Assembly (NCBI RefSeq): GCF_002873335.1
Contig: NZ_MCUW01000012.1
Location: 62,001-126,000 of the forward strand
Source of the DNA: Vibrio sp. 10N.286.49.B1
Lineage (GTDB): Bacteria; Pseudomonadota; Gammaproteobacteria; Enterobacterales; Vibrionaceae
Direction of reading: 5' to 3'
DNA length: 64,000 bases
Made by a program: the position numbers and the translations under genes. Shown in pieces: positions 15,745-25,153 of the stretch. Under the pieces are notes generated by a model. It was not told the origin of the DNA. It made no database searches and saw nothing but the letters and a program-made list of their open reading frames with translations. The stretch's first letter is position 1, and each line of letters starts with the position of its first letter.

Positions 15745-17424
15745 ATGCACTCCCCTCAACACTGCTTTACCCGATTCAACGTTGCTATCGCAGGGGTTGA
15801 TTTACCAAGCCAATTTACGTTTCCATTTTACTATACACCACACCCCTTATGTGTACTCGCTGCGAAGCAACTACAGCAACACTTGGAGAATCAAACCGAC
15901 TTCAATCATGATTTTGGTTTGGAGGATAACAGTAGTGGCCGCGGTAAGATGTTCGGCGTATTACTGGTCAAAAACGAACACGATGAAGTTGGTTTCTTGA
16001 GTGCATTTTCCGGAAAAATTGCCGATCAAAACCTATTACCTGGCTTTGTTCCGCCTGTTTTCGATATGCTCACTGAAGAAGGCTTTTTTCGAAATGAGTT
16101 CGAAGCCATCAAAACGGCCAACGCCGATTATCAAACTTTTTCCGCAAACCCAGAAATTGCCGCACTCAAAACACAAATAGAAATAGACCGCGCTGCTTAC
16201 CTTCTAGAAGAACAAGCTTATCGCCAAGTAATGATTGAAAATCGCGCCGCTCGCAAACGACAAAGACAAGCAGGTCAGCAACAGCTCACAAGCGATCGGT
16301 TCAAAGGTTTACTGGATGAATTGGGTAAACAAAGTGTCGCAGAAAAGAACGAGCTCAAGTACCTAAAACACACCTTAAGTGACAAGCTTGCGATTAAAGA
16401 AACGCGCTTGGCAGTACTTAATGACCAATTAATGGCACGTAAAGAAAGACATAAAGCAATGTCTAATGCACTCCAGCACAAATTGCATAAACAATATCGT
16501 TTTCTCGATCATCATGGAACAACTCGTGACTTAGTCGATATCTTTGCCTCAACAGCCACCCCGGTGCCACCAGCAGGCTCAGGCGAATGCGCGGCACCAA
16601 AACTCTTACATTTTGCCTACCAACATGGCTTAAAGCCCCTCGCTTTGGCTGAATTTTGGTGGGGTGCATCTCCAAAATCCGAGATTCGCCAACATAAGAA
16701 CTTTTACCCGTCGTGTAATAATAAATGTCAGCCTATCTTAGGGCACATGTTACAAGGGCTGAATGTTGAAGCGAACCCGCTAGAAACAAATTGGGCAGCC
16801 GACAAGACGTTAGAAATTGTATACCAGGATGAAGCCATGGTGGTGATCAACAAACCTTTCGGCTTATTATCTGTCCCAGGTAAAACCATCAAAGACTCTG
16901 TCTACACACGCTTGCAAACCTTGTTTCCAGATGTCGAAGGTCCCTTTGTGATTCACCGCTTAGATATGGCGACATCGGGTTTACTGGTGTTTGCGTTAAC
17001 TAAGCGTGCCAACAAAAGCCTTCAAAAACAGTTTATCGCTCGAGGCGTACAAAAACGTTATATCGCCTTGCTCAATGGCGAGCTCACCCAGCCTGACGGA
17101 GATATTAGTTTGCCAATGCGCGGAGATCCTGATGACCGACCACGCCAGCTAATATGTACCGAGCACGGTAAGACTGCGGAAACCCATTGGCAATTAATTG
17201 AAGTAAAAGACGGATGTAGTAAGGTATATATGTACCCAAAGACTGGACGAACCCACCAGCTGCGTGTCCATAGCGCCCATCACTTAGGCTTGAACATGCC
17301 AATGGTAGGCGACGGTTTATATGGCGAGAAAGCCGACCGCTTATATCTACATGCCGAGCGCCTGCAACTCGACCATCCATACAGTAAAGCGCGTATGACC
17401 TTTCAAGTCGATAGCGAATTCTAA
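15745..17424 (+). CDS. RluA-family pseudouridine synthase with long N-terminal extension
   Basis: A 559-residue RNA-modifying enzyme. The C-terminal ~220 residues are a RluA-type catalytic domain: VVINKPFGLLSVPGK, then HRLDMATSGLLVFAL containing the catalytic Asp, then the GRTHQLRVHS motif. The first ~340 residues are an extension not found in RluA itself. It includes a charged coiled coil (about 130-245) and a Cys/His-containing segment. Such long RluA relatives occur in gammaproteobacteria, usually with unassigned RNA targets. The frame is open further upstream to 15226, but the ATG at 15745 is chosen because the added sequence is antisense to the XRE gene and looks non-coding. Confidence 0.85.
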   Translation: MHSPQHCFTRFNVAIAGVDLPSQFTFPFYYTPHPLCVLAAKQLQQHLENQTDFNHDFGLEDNSSGRGKMFGVLLVKNEHDEVGFLSAFSGKIADQNLLPGFVPPVFDMLTEEGFFRNEFEAIKTANADYQTFSANPEIAALKTQIEIDRAAYLLEEQAYRQVMIENRAARKRQRQAGQQQLTSDRFKGLLDELGKQSVAEKNELKYLKHTLSDKLAIKETRLAVLNDQLMARKERHKAMSNALQHKLHKQYRFLDHHGTTRDLVDIFASTATPVPPAGSGECAAPKLLHFAYQHGLKPLALAEFWWGASPKSEIRQHKNFYPSCNNKCQPILGHMLQGLNVEANPLETNWAADKTLEIVYQDEAMVVINKPFGLLSVPGKTIKDSVYTRLQTLFPDVEGPFVIHRLDMATSGLLVFALTKRANKSLQKQFIARGVQKRYIALLNGELTQPDGDISLPMRGDPDDRPRQLICTEHGKTAETHWQLIEVKDGCSKVYMYPKTGRTHQLRVHSAHHLGLNMPMVGDGLYGEKADRLYLHAERLQLDHPYSKARMTFQVDSEF

Positions 17425-17501
17425 TCTGTGGATTTACGGCGCGACATCACTCTGAAAAATAAATGATATTGAAAGGGTTGGTAAGGATACCAGTCCTTTA
17501 G

Positions 17502-17825
17502 TTACACTATCACTGGCAAGTAATTAACGCGCTGCACTGCATACTGTAAATTTAAAGACTGATGTTTATCTAAAAATGCCAACACATGTGGGCTGCTCAT
17601 ATGTGCCTGATGGGCATCAGCACTCTCAAACAGAATCACTTCCATAACACTGTCATCATCGATATTTTTATAGCAGTTGTAGTCGATACAACCAGATTCT
17701 TGTCTCGTCTTGTTAACCAATGTCAATGTAATCGTGTACAGTTCGTCTTGCGAAATGTGTGTCGATTGCATCTGAACAATCACCATTATAGGGCGACTCG
17801 GTGACATGCTATTTTGTGTTTCCAT
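17502..17825 (-). CDS. Antibiotic biosynthesis monooxygenase (ABM)-domain protein
   Basis: A 107-residue protein with one ABM fold (a ferredoxin-like dimer): VIVQMQSTHISQDELYTITL, the GCIDYNCYKNID strand, then VMEVILFESADAHQAHMSSPHVLAFL. Related small proteins include YgiN quinol monooxygenase and stress-induced dimeric alpha-beta barrels. AAGGA sits at a suitable distance before the ATG at 17825; two internal Met codons (residues 7 and 14) are alternative starts. It stands alone between convergent RluA and co-directional hflX. Substrate unknown. Confidence 0.8.
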   Translation of the reverse strand: METQNSMSPSRPIMVIVQMQSTHISQDELYTITLTLVNKTRQESGCIDYNCYKNIDDDSVMEVILFESADAHQAHMSSPHVLAFLDKHQSLNLQYAVQRVNYLPVIV

Positions 17826-18057
17826 AACGATAAATCCTTATCCTTTGAGCCTATATCAACAAACATCCAACGATTCATTCAACAGACTATTAACGTTAAC
17901 TTTATACTAAGCGAAAGAAAACGCGATAATACTTGGCGACATAAGGGATAATGGGATTAGGTGACGCTTCGATTTATGTTAATTAAGCAGCTCACCTCTA
18001 GTAAGCTGCAATATAAATAGTCGTCACAACTACTAAGCCTTAACAAAGCACGGCGAG

Positions 18058-19395
18058 TTACATCTTTTGCATACGCTTTTTCAGTCTGGCTAGGTCAATC
18101 GCACTTGAACGTACGGTTAATTTAATATGCTCATAGTCATACTCTTCCTTAACCACACTCATGCTAGAACGGATTTCACCTACCACACCATTAGCGGTAT
18201 ACGGCACAATAATCTCCTCTTCTATCATCCCCTGCTCGGCAACACTTACAATGTATTTGTGTAGCTTTTTGATATCAAGAGGGTCTCGAGTCGACGTGAG
18301 CATGGCATCGGGAAACTCTTCCAACAATGCTTGCTGTTGTTCAGCGCTAAGGCGGTCTGACTTGTTCAGGACCAACAGTTTTTCGCTGTCTTCAACACCG
18401 ACTTCCCCCAACACCTCATGAACTACATCAAGTTGCGCTCGAAATGATGGGTCAGAAGCGTCAACCACATACAACAATAAGGACGCATCATGGGCTTCCG
18501 CTAACGTTGAATGAAACGATGCCACTAGATCGTGTGGCAGTTTTTTGATGAAACCAACCGTATCGGAGACCAAGATTCTTGGTTGAGTAATAGGTTGCAG
18601 CGCACGGACTGTTGTATCGAGTGTTGCAAACAGTTTATCTTCACCAACGACTTCGGTCGCCGTCATCGCTCGCATCATCGATGATTTACCCGCATTGGTA
18701 TAACCCACTAACGCGACACAAAACAATTCAGAACGCTGGGTACGACGGTTCTTTAATTCACTCTGAACGCTAACCAGTTCGCGTTTTAGATCCGCCAATT
18801 GGTCACGAACTTTACGGCGATCTAACTCAAGTGAGGTTTCACCCGCACCCTGTCCCATTTGGCGTTCTTTGTCACCACTCGCGGTCTCACGAAGTCGCGG
18901 CACTAAATAATTGAGCCGAGCAATCTCGACTTGCAGGCGTGCTGTTCGAGTACGTGCATGGCGACTGAATATCTCAATGATAATACCGGTACGGTCGAAG
19001 ACTTCTACGCCCAAGTGGCTCTCAACATTACGCAATTGAGATGGACTTAAATCACAATCGAAGACCACTACGTCCGCACAAGCATAAGGCAAATCTTCTT
19101 CAGGAAGATCAGAAAAGTCCGTTTCATCAAAGAACTCGTCGTAGTCCTCTTCTTCAATTGAACCTTGATGACCCGTTAGGTGCGCAATCTCGGCCAACTT
19201 GCCGGCACCTAGTACGTTCAACCTTTGTGTCGAACTTTGTTTTTGCGACTGTGTGCCAACCACTTTAAACCCCAGGGTTGTCACTAAACGGCCAAGCTCG
19301 GCAAGAGACTCTTTAGCCTCATCACCTTTAAATTCTGGCGTAGTAATAGAAATAAGTAAGGCGTTGTTAAGTGATGCTTTTGCTGTTGGTTTCAT
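18058..19395 (-). CDS. hflX: HflX-type ribosome-associated GTPase
   Basis: A 445-residue HflX family GTPase. The HflX-specific N-terminal domain runs to about residue 165 with VVFDCDLSPSQLRNVE and the RTGIIIEIFSRHARTRTARLQVE segment, and a coiled-coil linker follows. The G domain contains G1 GYTNAGKSS, the G3 DTVGF and the G4 NKSD. HflX splits stalled 70S ribosomes under heat or antibiotic stress. It is not next to hfq/miaA, so it is probably a second copy apart from the canonical operon. It carries an unusual acidic insertion (IEEEDYDEFFDETDFSDLP, near residue 80) in the N-terminal domain. Closely related HflX forms confer macrolide tolerance; whether this one does is unknown. Confidence 0.9.
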   Translation of the reverse strand: MKPTAKASLNNALLISITTPEFKGDEAKESLAELGRLVTTLGFKVVGTQSQKQSSTQRLNVLGAGKLAEIAHLTGHQGSIEEEDYDEFFDETDFSDLPEEDLPYACADVVVFDCDLSPSQLRNVESHLGVEVFDRTGIIIEIFSRHARTRTARLQVEIARLNYLVPRLRETASGDKERQMGQGAGETSLELDRRKVRDQLADLKRELVSVQSELKNRRTQRSELFCVALVGYTNAGKSSMMRAMTATEVVGEDKLFATLDTTVRALQPITQPRILVSDTVGFIKKLPHDLVASFHSTLAEAHDASLLLYVVDASDPSFRAQLDVVHEVLGEVGVEDSEKLLVLNKSDRLSAEQQQALLEEFPDAMLTSTRDPLDIKKLHKYIVSVAEQGMIEEEIIVPYTANGVVGEIRSSMSVVKEEYDYEHIKLTVRSSAIDLARLKKRMQKM

Positions 19396-19642
19396 GATTG
19401 AAATATTTAAGCACCTAAGTGCAGACCTAGTTTTCGTCTAAAGTAGCGTGATCCTACGCTGTTATCGCCGCGCTTTATAGGGCAATAGAAGACTAAATAA
19501 AGATAATCTTAATATTGATTGGAAAATCAGCAGGCGTTATAAAGAACAGCGTAACGTCAACGATAAAGTCAAGAATCTCACCAGTAGTCACCGTCTTAGG
19601 CTTGCTGTATAGTCTGTTTTTTTCGCTAGGAACTCCCTTCTC

Positions 19643-19993
19643 ATGGAAATGCTCATTGTCTCGTCAGAACAGCAAAAACGTCTCATTATGATCTTTAGCC
19701 GCACCACCGCAAAAATGTCAGATAAGGCGCTGCTCAATGACTTAGATTCCCATCAGATTAACTCATCGGTTTACCCTGCTTTTAAAACGGCACGAGATCT
19801 TCGCGTCGAGCGTATTCAATTGATTACAGGGAATGACAAAGAAAATGCTTTGAATGGCGGTGACTTCCTCTACCGCTATCTATCGAAAGGCTACATCTGT
19901 TTAGGGAACTATACTGGACAACCAAAGCCAGACTTGACGCCTTGGGGAGTAAGGTCAGTGCGCATGCAACCAAAGATTGGGTTCGGTCTTTAA
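19643..19993 (+). CDS. Hypothetical protein
   Basis: A 116-residue protein of no recognised family. It is mixed alpha/beta in character with polar ends, no signal peptide and no membrane segment. AGGAA precedes the ATG at 19643 at about 10 bases. It is divergent from hflX and convergent with cytochrome b562, from which it is separated by a terminator. The spacing and clean start favour a real gene over a shadow frame. Confidence 0.5.
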   Translation: MEMLIVSSEQQKRLIMIFSRTTAKMSDKALLNDLDSHQINSSVYPAFKTARDLRVERIQLITGNDKENALNGGDFLYRYLSKGYICLGNYTGQPKPDLTPWGVRSVRMQPKIGFGL

Positions 19994-20043
19994 CATCTAG
20001 CTGTCGTCTTGCCTGACAATGACACGCACCAGCAGGCTCTACG

Positions 20044-20074
20044 AAAAAATGACGACTTGAGCGAGTCGTCATTT
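20044..20074 (-). terminator. Terminator of the cytochrome b562 gene
   Basis: AAATGACGACT (20047-20057) pairs perfectly with AGTCGTCATTT (20064-20074). Read leftward the stem is followed by a run of six Ts, so it ends the minus-strand gene. Confidence 0.85.
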
Positions 20075-20086
20075 GTCGATTAAGAC

Positions 20087-20485
20087 TTAACTAAACAAGC
20101 GCTGCCAAATACTAGGGTTTCGTTTGTCATGGTACTCTAAACGCAAACTGTCTACTTCACGCAGCGTTTGCTTAGCCGCATCCAAATCACCCTTTTCTAA
20201 ATCTTTATCCACTTGCTCCAGCGCCGACGACAGCTTATTAAAGCCTTCTTGGTATAACTCCGCTTTTTCTGGGGGATAATTTCCCTGCTTGGTGTCTGCC
20301 ACTAACGTATCTAATGTGGCTACCGGTGTCTTCATTTCATCGATGGATTGTGCTTCTGCGGCCTGTTTAAATGCCAACTTCATCGCTTGCATATTTTTCT
20401 TGAGGTCAAAACCTTCTGCTGCAAAAGCCGCAGAACTTACGGTAAACATGAGCGCCACAGCCCCTGCTTTTATTATTGTATTCAT
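20087..20485 (-). CDS. cybC: Periplasmic cytochrome b562
   Basis: A 132-residue secreted four-helix protein. A signal peptide occupies residues 1-23, ending SSAAFA. The mature protein begins AEGFDLKKNMQAM, in which the Met aligns with the axial ligand Met7 of E. coli cytochrome b562. The C-terminus SLRLEYHDKRNP aligns with the other heme ligand, His102. The heme is non-covalent, so no CxxCH is expected. The role is electron carriage in the periplasm and is poorly defined in any organism. The ATG at 20485 gives the signal peptide and has AAAGGA before it; a further upstream start at 20590 does not. It ends in a clear terminator. Confidence 0.85.
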   Translation of the reverse strand: MNTIIKAGAVALMFTVSSAAFAAEGFDLKKNMQAMKLAFKQAAEAQSIDEMKTPVATLDTLVADTKQGNYPPEKAELYQEGFNKLSSALEQVDKDLEKGDLDAAKQTLREVDSLRLEYHDKRNPSIWQRLFS

Positions 20486-20648
20486 GAGTATTCCTTTAAA
20501 AGAAAAATGATCGTAGTCTAATGGCGTCTTTCGTAATGACACTCTTTTAAGATCATTAGCAAACAGCATTGTACTGAAGTTCATTAACACGCTGTCACAT
20601 AAATTGTTTCAAAACATAATAAAGCTTGTAACGCTTTAATTGCTTTTT

Positions 20649-21401
20649 TTAACGTTTCTGCAGTGCCGAAAATTCATCAATTGGCTCTCGTCCCCTAAGT
20701 GATAAGAAGTCCAAAAACTGCTGGGCACTGTAAGTAATGATTTTATCCGTTGGCATGTCAACCTCGGTCAATAATTTGCTCGCTAAATCAAGCTGACCAA
20801 TCGTGTCACAAAAATGTGAATCACTGCCCGTAGTGATAAAGCCACCCGCTTTTTTCACCGCTCTCGCGATATCGTAACAACGATCAACACTGCCGACTCG
20901 ACTATGTCCCTTTAACGTCGAGTTATTAATCTCAATAGCTACATTGTGCTGAGCGGCACACTGGGTCACTGAGTCAAAATCAAAATCAAAATTCGGATTC
21001 CCCAAGTGCCCCAACGCGTCTATTTGGCCTTTTTCAATCACACTAATGAGAGCCTTAGTGTGGGCTTCTTTCGTTGAAGGTCTGAATACAGGTTCATGAA
21101 AACTACCAATAATCCAATCCAAAGCTTTATACGAGGTTGGGTGTACGTCTATGTCACCGGCCTCGTTAAGAATATTCGCCTCGACACCGCGAATAATTGC
21201 GACATCAAATAGAAAGCGCGGAATCACGCGTTGATTAGAAAAGAACCAATAATGAGGTGCGCCAGGCATTGAGTCAGCGTGGTCCGTGGTACAAAGTATT
21301 GCTAGTCCACTTTCACTGGCTGCTTTCGCATTCTCCATGATTGTGCTGTACGCGTGGCCACTAGCGTAAGTGTGGGTGTGGGTATCAACAACAAATTTCA
21401 T
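20649..21401 (-). CDS. ycdX: PHP-domain phosphatase, YcdX type
   Basis: A 250-residue metal-dependent hydrolase of the PHP family. The N-terminal metal motif [15 protein letters not shown] carries His8, His10 and His16. Further ligands lie in [21 protein letters not shown] and the late TGSDSHF segment. YcdX is a trinuclear-zinc phosphatase tied to swarming and possibly small phosphorylated metabolites in E. coli. Size and motif spacing match that family closely. It is transcribed leftward ahead of the cytochrome gene with 163 bases between them, so it is not obviously co-transcribed. No membrane segment. Confidence 0.9.
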   Translation of the reverse strand: MKFVVDTHTHTYASGHAYSTIMENAKAASESGLAILCTTDHADSMPGAPHYWFFSNQRVIPRFLFDVAIIRGVEANILNEAGDIDVHPTSYKALDWIIGSFHEPVFRPSTKEAHTKALISVIEKGQIDALGHLGNPNFDFDFDSVTQCAAQHNVAIEINNSTLKGHSRVGSVDRCYDIARAVKKAGGFITTGSDSHFCDTIGQLDLASKLLTEVDMPTDKIITYSAQQFLDFLSLRGREPIDEFSALQKR

Positions 21402-21591
21402 GTTTGCTCTCCTGGCTTGGCTTATTAGCGCTCATTTTCATTGCTTGAAAAAATGAGGATGTAGATGGAAGTTGGTAAAAACAGTTCGTCATCATGCCGC
21501 GGTTGGTATGCATAAGATAACGTGGTCGCCACTCATGATTTTTGATCATACGACGACCCTAATCGCGTACCTGACCGTAATGCCCGACAAG

Positions 21592-21618
21592 CCTGTCAGA
21601 TTCAACGCCTCTGACAGG
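21592..21618. repeat. Hairpin downstream of the S4-domain gene
   Basis: CCTGTCAGA (21592-21600) and TCTGACAGG (21610-21618) form a perfect 9-bp stem with a 9-base loop, 26 bases past the stop of the S4 gene. No T-run follows. Confidence 0.45.
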
Positions 21619-21643
21619 TTATCCAAACTGCATCACAGAAATA

Positions 21644-22243
21644 TTAAAAGAAGTCGATGCCGCCTCGACCGCTATTAGGATCTTTACTTTTTGTCTTCTC
21701 GGTATTAGGTGTACTCTTGGTATTAGTTGTATTCTTGGTATTAGCGCTATCTGCCGGCTTTGACTTAGCGCCCTTTTTGCTCTTAGACTCTGTTTTATTT
21801 GCAGACGCGCTTAATTTTGAACCGGTTTGTTTAGCAGGATCATTTTTTGATGACGCATTTTTCTTTGAGCTACGCTTAGTTGCTTTGTTTTGAGTTGCTT
21901 TGTTTTGTTTTGATTCTTTTGTTGCGGCTTTCTTAGATTCTTTTTTATCTGTGTCTTTTGTCGGCTCTAGCGGTGGTTGGTCACACACTACAACATAGTA
22001 CTCTTGATTAAACTCAAAAAAATCACCATCGTACATCTTGCGACGTTTTCTTGTCTCAAGCTCTCCATTTACCGCGACATAGCCTTCCGAAATAAAGTGT
22101 TTTGCTTCTCCGCCGCCGCCAACTAAATTTGCGACTTTGAACAATTTATAAAGTTCGATTGGATGGCTTGAGACTTCAATGCCAAGGGCCTCAATCTCTA
22201 TCGCTTCTTCTTCGTAGTTCTCGTCAAATTGTTCTTCATTCAT
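21644..22243 (-). CDS. S4-domain RNA-binding protein with long Lys/Ser/Asn tail
   Basis: A 199-residue protein. Residues ~25-85 are an S4 RNA-binding domain like YbcJ (IELYKLFKVANLVGGGGEAKHFI, then GYVAVNGELETRKRRKMYDGD). Residues ~95-190 form a low-complexity tail of Lys, Ser, Asn and Thr (repeats such as SKKAATKES, NTKNTTNTKSTPNT). YbcJ relatives normally stop after the S4 domain, so the tail triples the length. It may be disordered and bind RNA loosely. The ATG at 22243 is used; a TTG 15 bases upstream is also in frame. A bidirectional terminator lies upstream. Confidence 0.85.
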   Translation of the reverse strand: MNEEQFDENYEEEAIEIEALGIEVSSHPIELYKLFKVANLVGGGGEAKHFISEGYVAVNGELETRKRRKMYDGDFFEFNQEYYVVVCDQPPLEPTKDTDKKESKKAATKESKQNKATQNKATKRSSKKNASSKNDPAKQTGSKLSASANKTESKSKKGAKSKPADSANTKNTTNTKSTPNTEKTKSKDPNSGRGGIDFF

Positions 22244-22317
22244 AGTGCGGTTACTCAAGATAAGGGCTCAATATCATTTGCAGGCATTGTACTGGTTTGT
22301 GGTCATTCTATCTAATA

Positions 22318-22342
22318 AAAAGCCCCGTAATACGGGGCTTTT
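22318..22342. terminator. Bidirectional terminator
   Basis: AAAAGCCCCGTA pairs with TACGGGGCTTTT, giving T-runs in both directions. It lies 50 bases past the stop of the leftward lipoprotein gene and upstream of the S4 gene, and so separates the two leftward units. Confidence 0.85.
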
Positions 22343-22392
22343 CTGTGGTGGTGCCAGTTTAATGCCTTTATTGCCGACTTAAGTATCGACAA

Positions 22393-22872
22393 CTACCAAG
22401 ACAAATTTGAACTATTGACGGCGACTAGCTTTTGCAAAGGCGGGTTCCCATCATGAGTCCATATCTCTACTAACACGGTTTTGATGTGTTCCGGCGAGGA
22501 AAACTCAAGCTCACCCAATCCGTTTTTCAATGACTGCGAGGCAATACGGCTATCGTAAACCGGCACAACCTCTCCCGATAATTGGCTTTCAAATTCGGTA
22601 TACACAGAGACCAATGCTCTGCCTGACACTGACCCACTTGCATCTACGGTTAACGTTAACGCTTCCACCGGCTTGTAATCCAGATCATCTGGAATAGTCA
22701 AATCTGACATGGTTCTTGTTGCCGCGGCAGGGGGAGCCGGCGTTGCGGTAACAGGTGGCGTTTGAGCAGGTGTCGAGCTACCGCCACCAGAGGAATCACC
22801 GCCACCCCCGCCACCGCCACAGGCCGTAACCAATCCAAGACTCATAATTGATGTGATTAATGTTGTTTTCAT
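22393..22872 (-). CDS. Lipoprotein, partner of the LruC protein
   Basis: A 159-residue secreted lipoprotein. A signal peptide ends in the lipobox LVTAC, so Cys18 should be acylated. A stretch of seven Gly and then Ser/Gly/Pro/Thr-rich linker follows, typical of surface lipoproteins, and then a compact domain of about 100 residues with beta-strand character (ALTLTVDASGSVSGRALVSVY). No named family is recognised. It starts nine bases after the stop of the 718-residue LruC gene and shares its transcript, so it may anchor or assist that protein at the cell surface. Confidence 0.8.
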   Translation of the reverse strand: MKTTLITSIMSLGLVTACGGGGGGGDSSGGGSSTPAQTPPVTATPAPPAAATRTMSDLTIPDDLDYKPVEALTLTVDASGSVSGRALVSVYTEFESQLSGEVVPVYDSRIASQSLKNGLGELEFSSPEHIKTVLVEIWTHDGNPPLQKLVAVNSSNLSW

Positions 22873-22881
22873 GTCAGCCTC

Positions 22882-25038
22882 CTAAGGGATGTAGCATTTG
22901 CCAGGTGTCGCATATTGAGTTTCAAACCAAGTTTGAGCTTGGTCGCCCGATGATTCAGCGTACGTTGCAAACTGAGGGTAAGCCTCGACTAAATCCGTCC
23001 GTTCTGTTGGCCATTCCCATTCATCATTGATCATTAGCGCCCATGGCAAGTTGATTGATGTTTTGAAATAAACACCATTACTGCTGTCACTAACATCGAC
23101 GCCTATACCAGCAAACAAATCGGCATCAAATTGTTCCGTTGGTTCATAATTAGGGAGATGCACTTCCCACGCACGCCCTGGTTGAAAGTAACCTGCCCCG
23201 TGGTAATACCCTTCCGTTGCGTAAATAAATGGGTCATAAGGCATCGCCATTAGCGAGCTGGTTTCAGCACCTTCTAGGAAATTAACATGCAACGTAAAGT
23301 TAAGTTGTACATCTTCTTTTTCTGCACACGATGATAGCGTTCGATGGTATTCACACCCATCCACTTTATAGACGGAGGTATCGTCACTCACGATAAAAAT
23401 CGCTTCGTTAGAGATGCCCTCTAAACCACTGTCCGCAAGTTGAACCCCGTTATGGATTTGTCGCGTCGTCGTCGTATCAACATCCGAACGATTCACGCCT
23501 TTAAAGCGAAGAGCAAACCCATTGTGATAAGAAGCACCTACCGCCCCCAAATAACCGTCAACCTTGGACTTTATAACGGCTCCATCTCTTAAGATCTCGG
23601 TAATTCGATAACGAACAACGACATCGTTCATGTCATAGTCGGCGGTATACGGCCAGTTATCTTCATAAGCAACGGTCGTATAGCTCGTCGCATCAGGATA
23701 ATAACGCACCGACAAACCTTCTCCAGTGACAGTGAGCGCGTGGTCTTCTACTTCTCCTGACGTTGAACCGCCATCAAAACTCAGGGTTTGTTGTTGGCTA
23801 AATCTGAAGCGACTCCATGTTGACCCAATCTCGGCGTCTATCGCAGCCGTTAATAAAAGATCATTGTTCCCAGCACTCAGCAATTCATCATTGAAAACCT
23901 TTTCGCCATCGTCAGCGAAATCACCATCTTGGTTCCAATCTATCCATGCCGAGAGGTAACCCGTTGTCGACGCATTGACGCGAACAATACTATCAAGACC
24001 AGGCTCGACAGCAGTAACAAAACCCACGCCGTTTTCGTCATCTTGACCTGTTTCGTCGTCGGCAAGATTGGCATATAAACCATCCTGGTCACCATCTGGT
24101 GCAGACGAGCCTAACCACGTAATCCCGTCAAGTTCATGCCTTGGCCCATTGTCTGCAAGCTTGGTCCCATAAGTGATTGGAGCGTCACCAAAGTCAATAT
24201 TCGAGTCTTCATCGACAATTGGTGCGTTTGCACATCGAGCACCGTCATTTTGGCTAGAGCTTGGGCCATCTGCAAATTTGATAGCAGGTACGTCACCATT
24301 CGCTATATTGGTCGCGTTGCCCGCTGACAAATCCACCCGGTAAATCTGTCCATCCTGATTTCGTGCAACGTAGTAATAACCCTCTACATCGAAATACCCA
24401 GCACCAAATGTCCCCGTCTCTCCGGTGTCACCGATGTACGTTTCTTGGCCATTAGTCGGGTCAAAGGAATACAAGCCTCCCGAACTGTTGTCTATCCCGT
24501 ATAATTTTCCATCACTTGGATGGAACGCAAAGTCCGTCAAATTCACCACAGCTCTGCTACTCACTTTGTTGACTGGCAGCGTAGCATTAGGGTCATTTTC
24601 AAGCGGCGATAGGTCAATCGTAAACAGGCCTTTTCCCTTTCGGTAAAGGTAATAAACACTCTCGTAAACATCACCAACATAAAATGTGTGACCAGTCGGT
24701 AATCCACTTGTCGCGACACTCTCGGCGATGAAATCTTTGCCTAAGCGGACAATCTGCTTATTTGACGTGTCATATCCGTATATATATCGGCTGTCAAAAT
24801 CAAACCCTACGCCGTTAACGTTCGCATTCAGTCCGGTGTTGCCTTGCAGCAAGGCGTTAGTCCCTGTGACAAGGTTAATCCCGTATACTTGCACTGGATT
24901 GGCTTGAAACAGATAAGCTTGGCTCGGGCACGTGTCAAAAGGCGCTGAGTAAGCATTGGCCGAGGCAACAATTGCGAGTGAAACCGCGCTTTTTTTCAGC
25001 AAGCTAATTCTGGATGGTAGTTGTATTCTTTGCATCAT
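22882..25038 (-). CDS. Secreted LruC-domain protein
   Basis: A 718-residue exported protein. A signal peptide is at residues ~1-32 (IVASANAYS). Residues ~40-270 repeat a beta-propeller-like pattern of VYGINLVTG / GIDNSSGGLYSFD type. Residues ~280-440 hold a GEVE-type domain: FGDAPITYGT, AWIDWNQDGDFADDGE, then STSGEVEDHAL, a calcium-binding-like bacterial surface domain. The C-terminal third carries DYDMNDVVVRYRI and FALRFKGV, marks of the LruC domain first named in Leptospira. Such proteins are found in Vibrio and Shewanella with unknown function, probably on the surface. It is the first gene of a pair with a lipoprotein. Confidence 0.85.
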   Translation of the reverse strand: MMQRIQLPSRISLLKKSAVSLAIVASANAYSAPFDTCPSQAYLFQANPVQVYGINLVTGTNALLQGNTGLNANVNGVGFDFDSRYIYGYDTSNKQIVRLGKDFIAESVATSGLPTGHTFYVGDVYESVYYLYRKGKGLFTIDLSPLENDPNATLPVNKVSSRAVVNLTDFAFHPSDGKLYGIDNSSGGLYSFDPTNGQETYIGDTGETGTFGAGYFDVEGYYYVARNQDGQIYRVDLSAGNATNIANGDVPAIKFADGPSSSQNDGARCANAPIVDEDSNIDFGDAPITYGTKLADNGPRHELDGITWLGSSAPDGDQDGLYANLADDETGQDDENGVGFVTAVEPGLDSIVRVNASTTGYLSAWIDWNQDGDFADDGEKVFNDELLSAGNNDLLLTAAIDAEIGSTWSRFRFSQQQTLSFDGGSTSGEVEDHALTVTGEGLSVRYYPDATSYTTVAYEDNWPYTADYDMNDVVVRYRITEILRDGAVIKSKVDGYLGAVGASYHNGFALRFKGVNRSDVDTTTTRQIHNGVQLADSGLEGISNEAIFIVSDDTSVYKVDGCEYHRTLSSCAEKEDVQLNFTLHVNFLEGAETSSLMAMPYDPFIYATEGYYHGAGYFQPGRAWEVHLPNYEPTEQFDADLFAGIGVDVSDSSNGVYFKTSINLPWALMINDEWEWPTERTDLVEAYPQFATYAESSGDQAQTWFETQYATPGKCYIP

Positions 25039-25153
25039 CGATTCCCTTGATTCGCTCAGGTAACCATTAACTATACAAAGTACATGCCAATATTTTTATT
25101 GTTATAAATCAACATCATAAATACACTTCAATTTCATTAAATCATTTTGAGAA

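Noticed and set aside
21472..21678. Small frame between the YcdX and S4 genes
   Set aside because: It lies on the strand opposite both neighbours, runs into the S4 gene and shows no domain.
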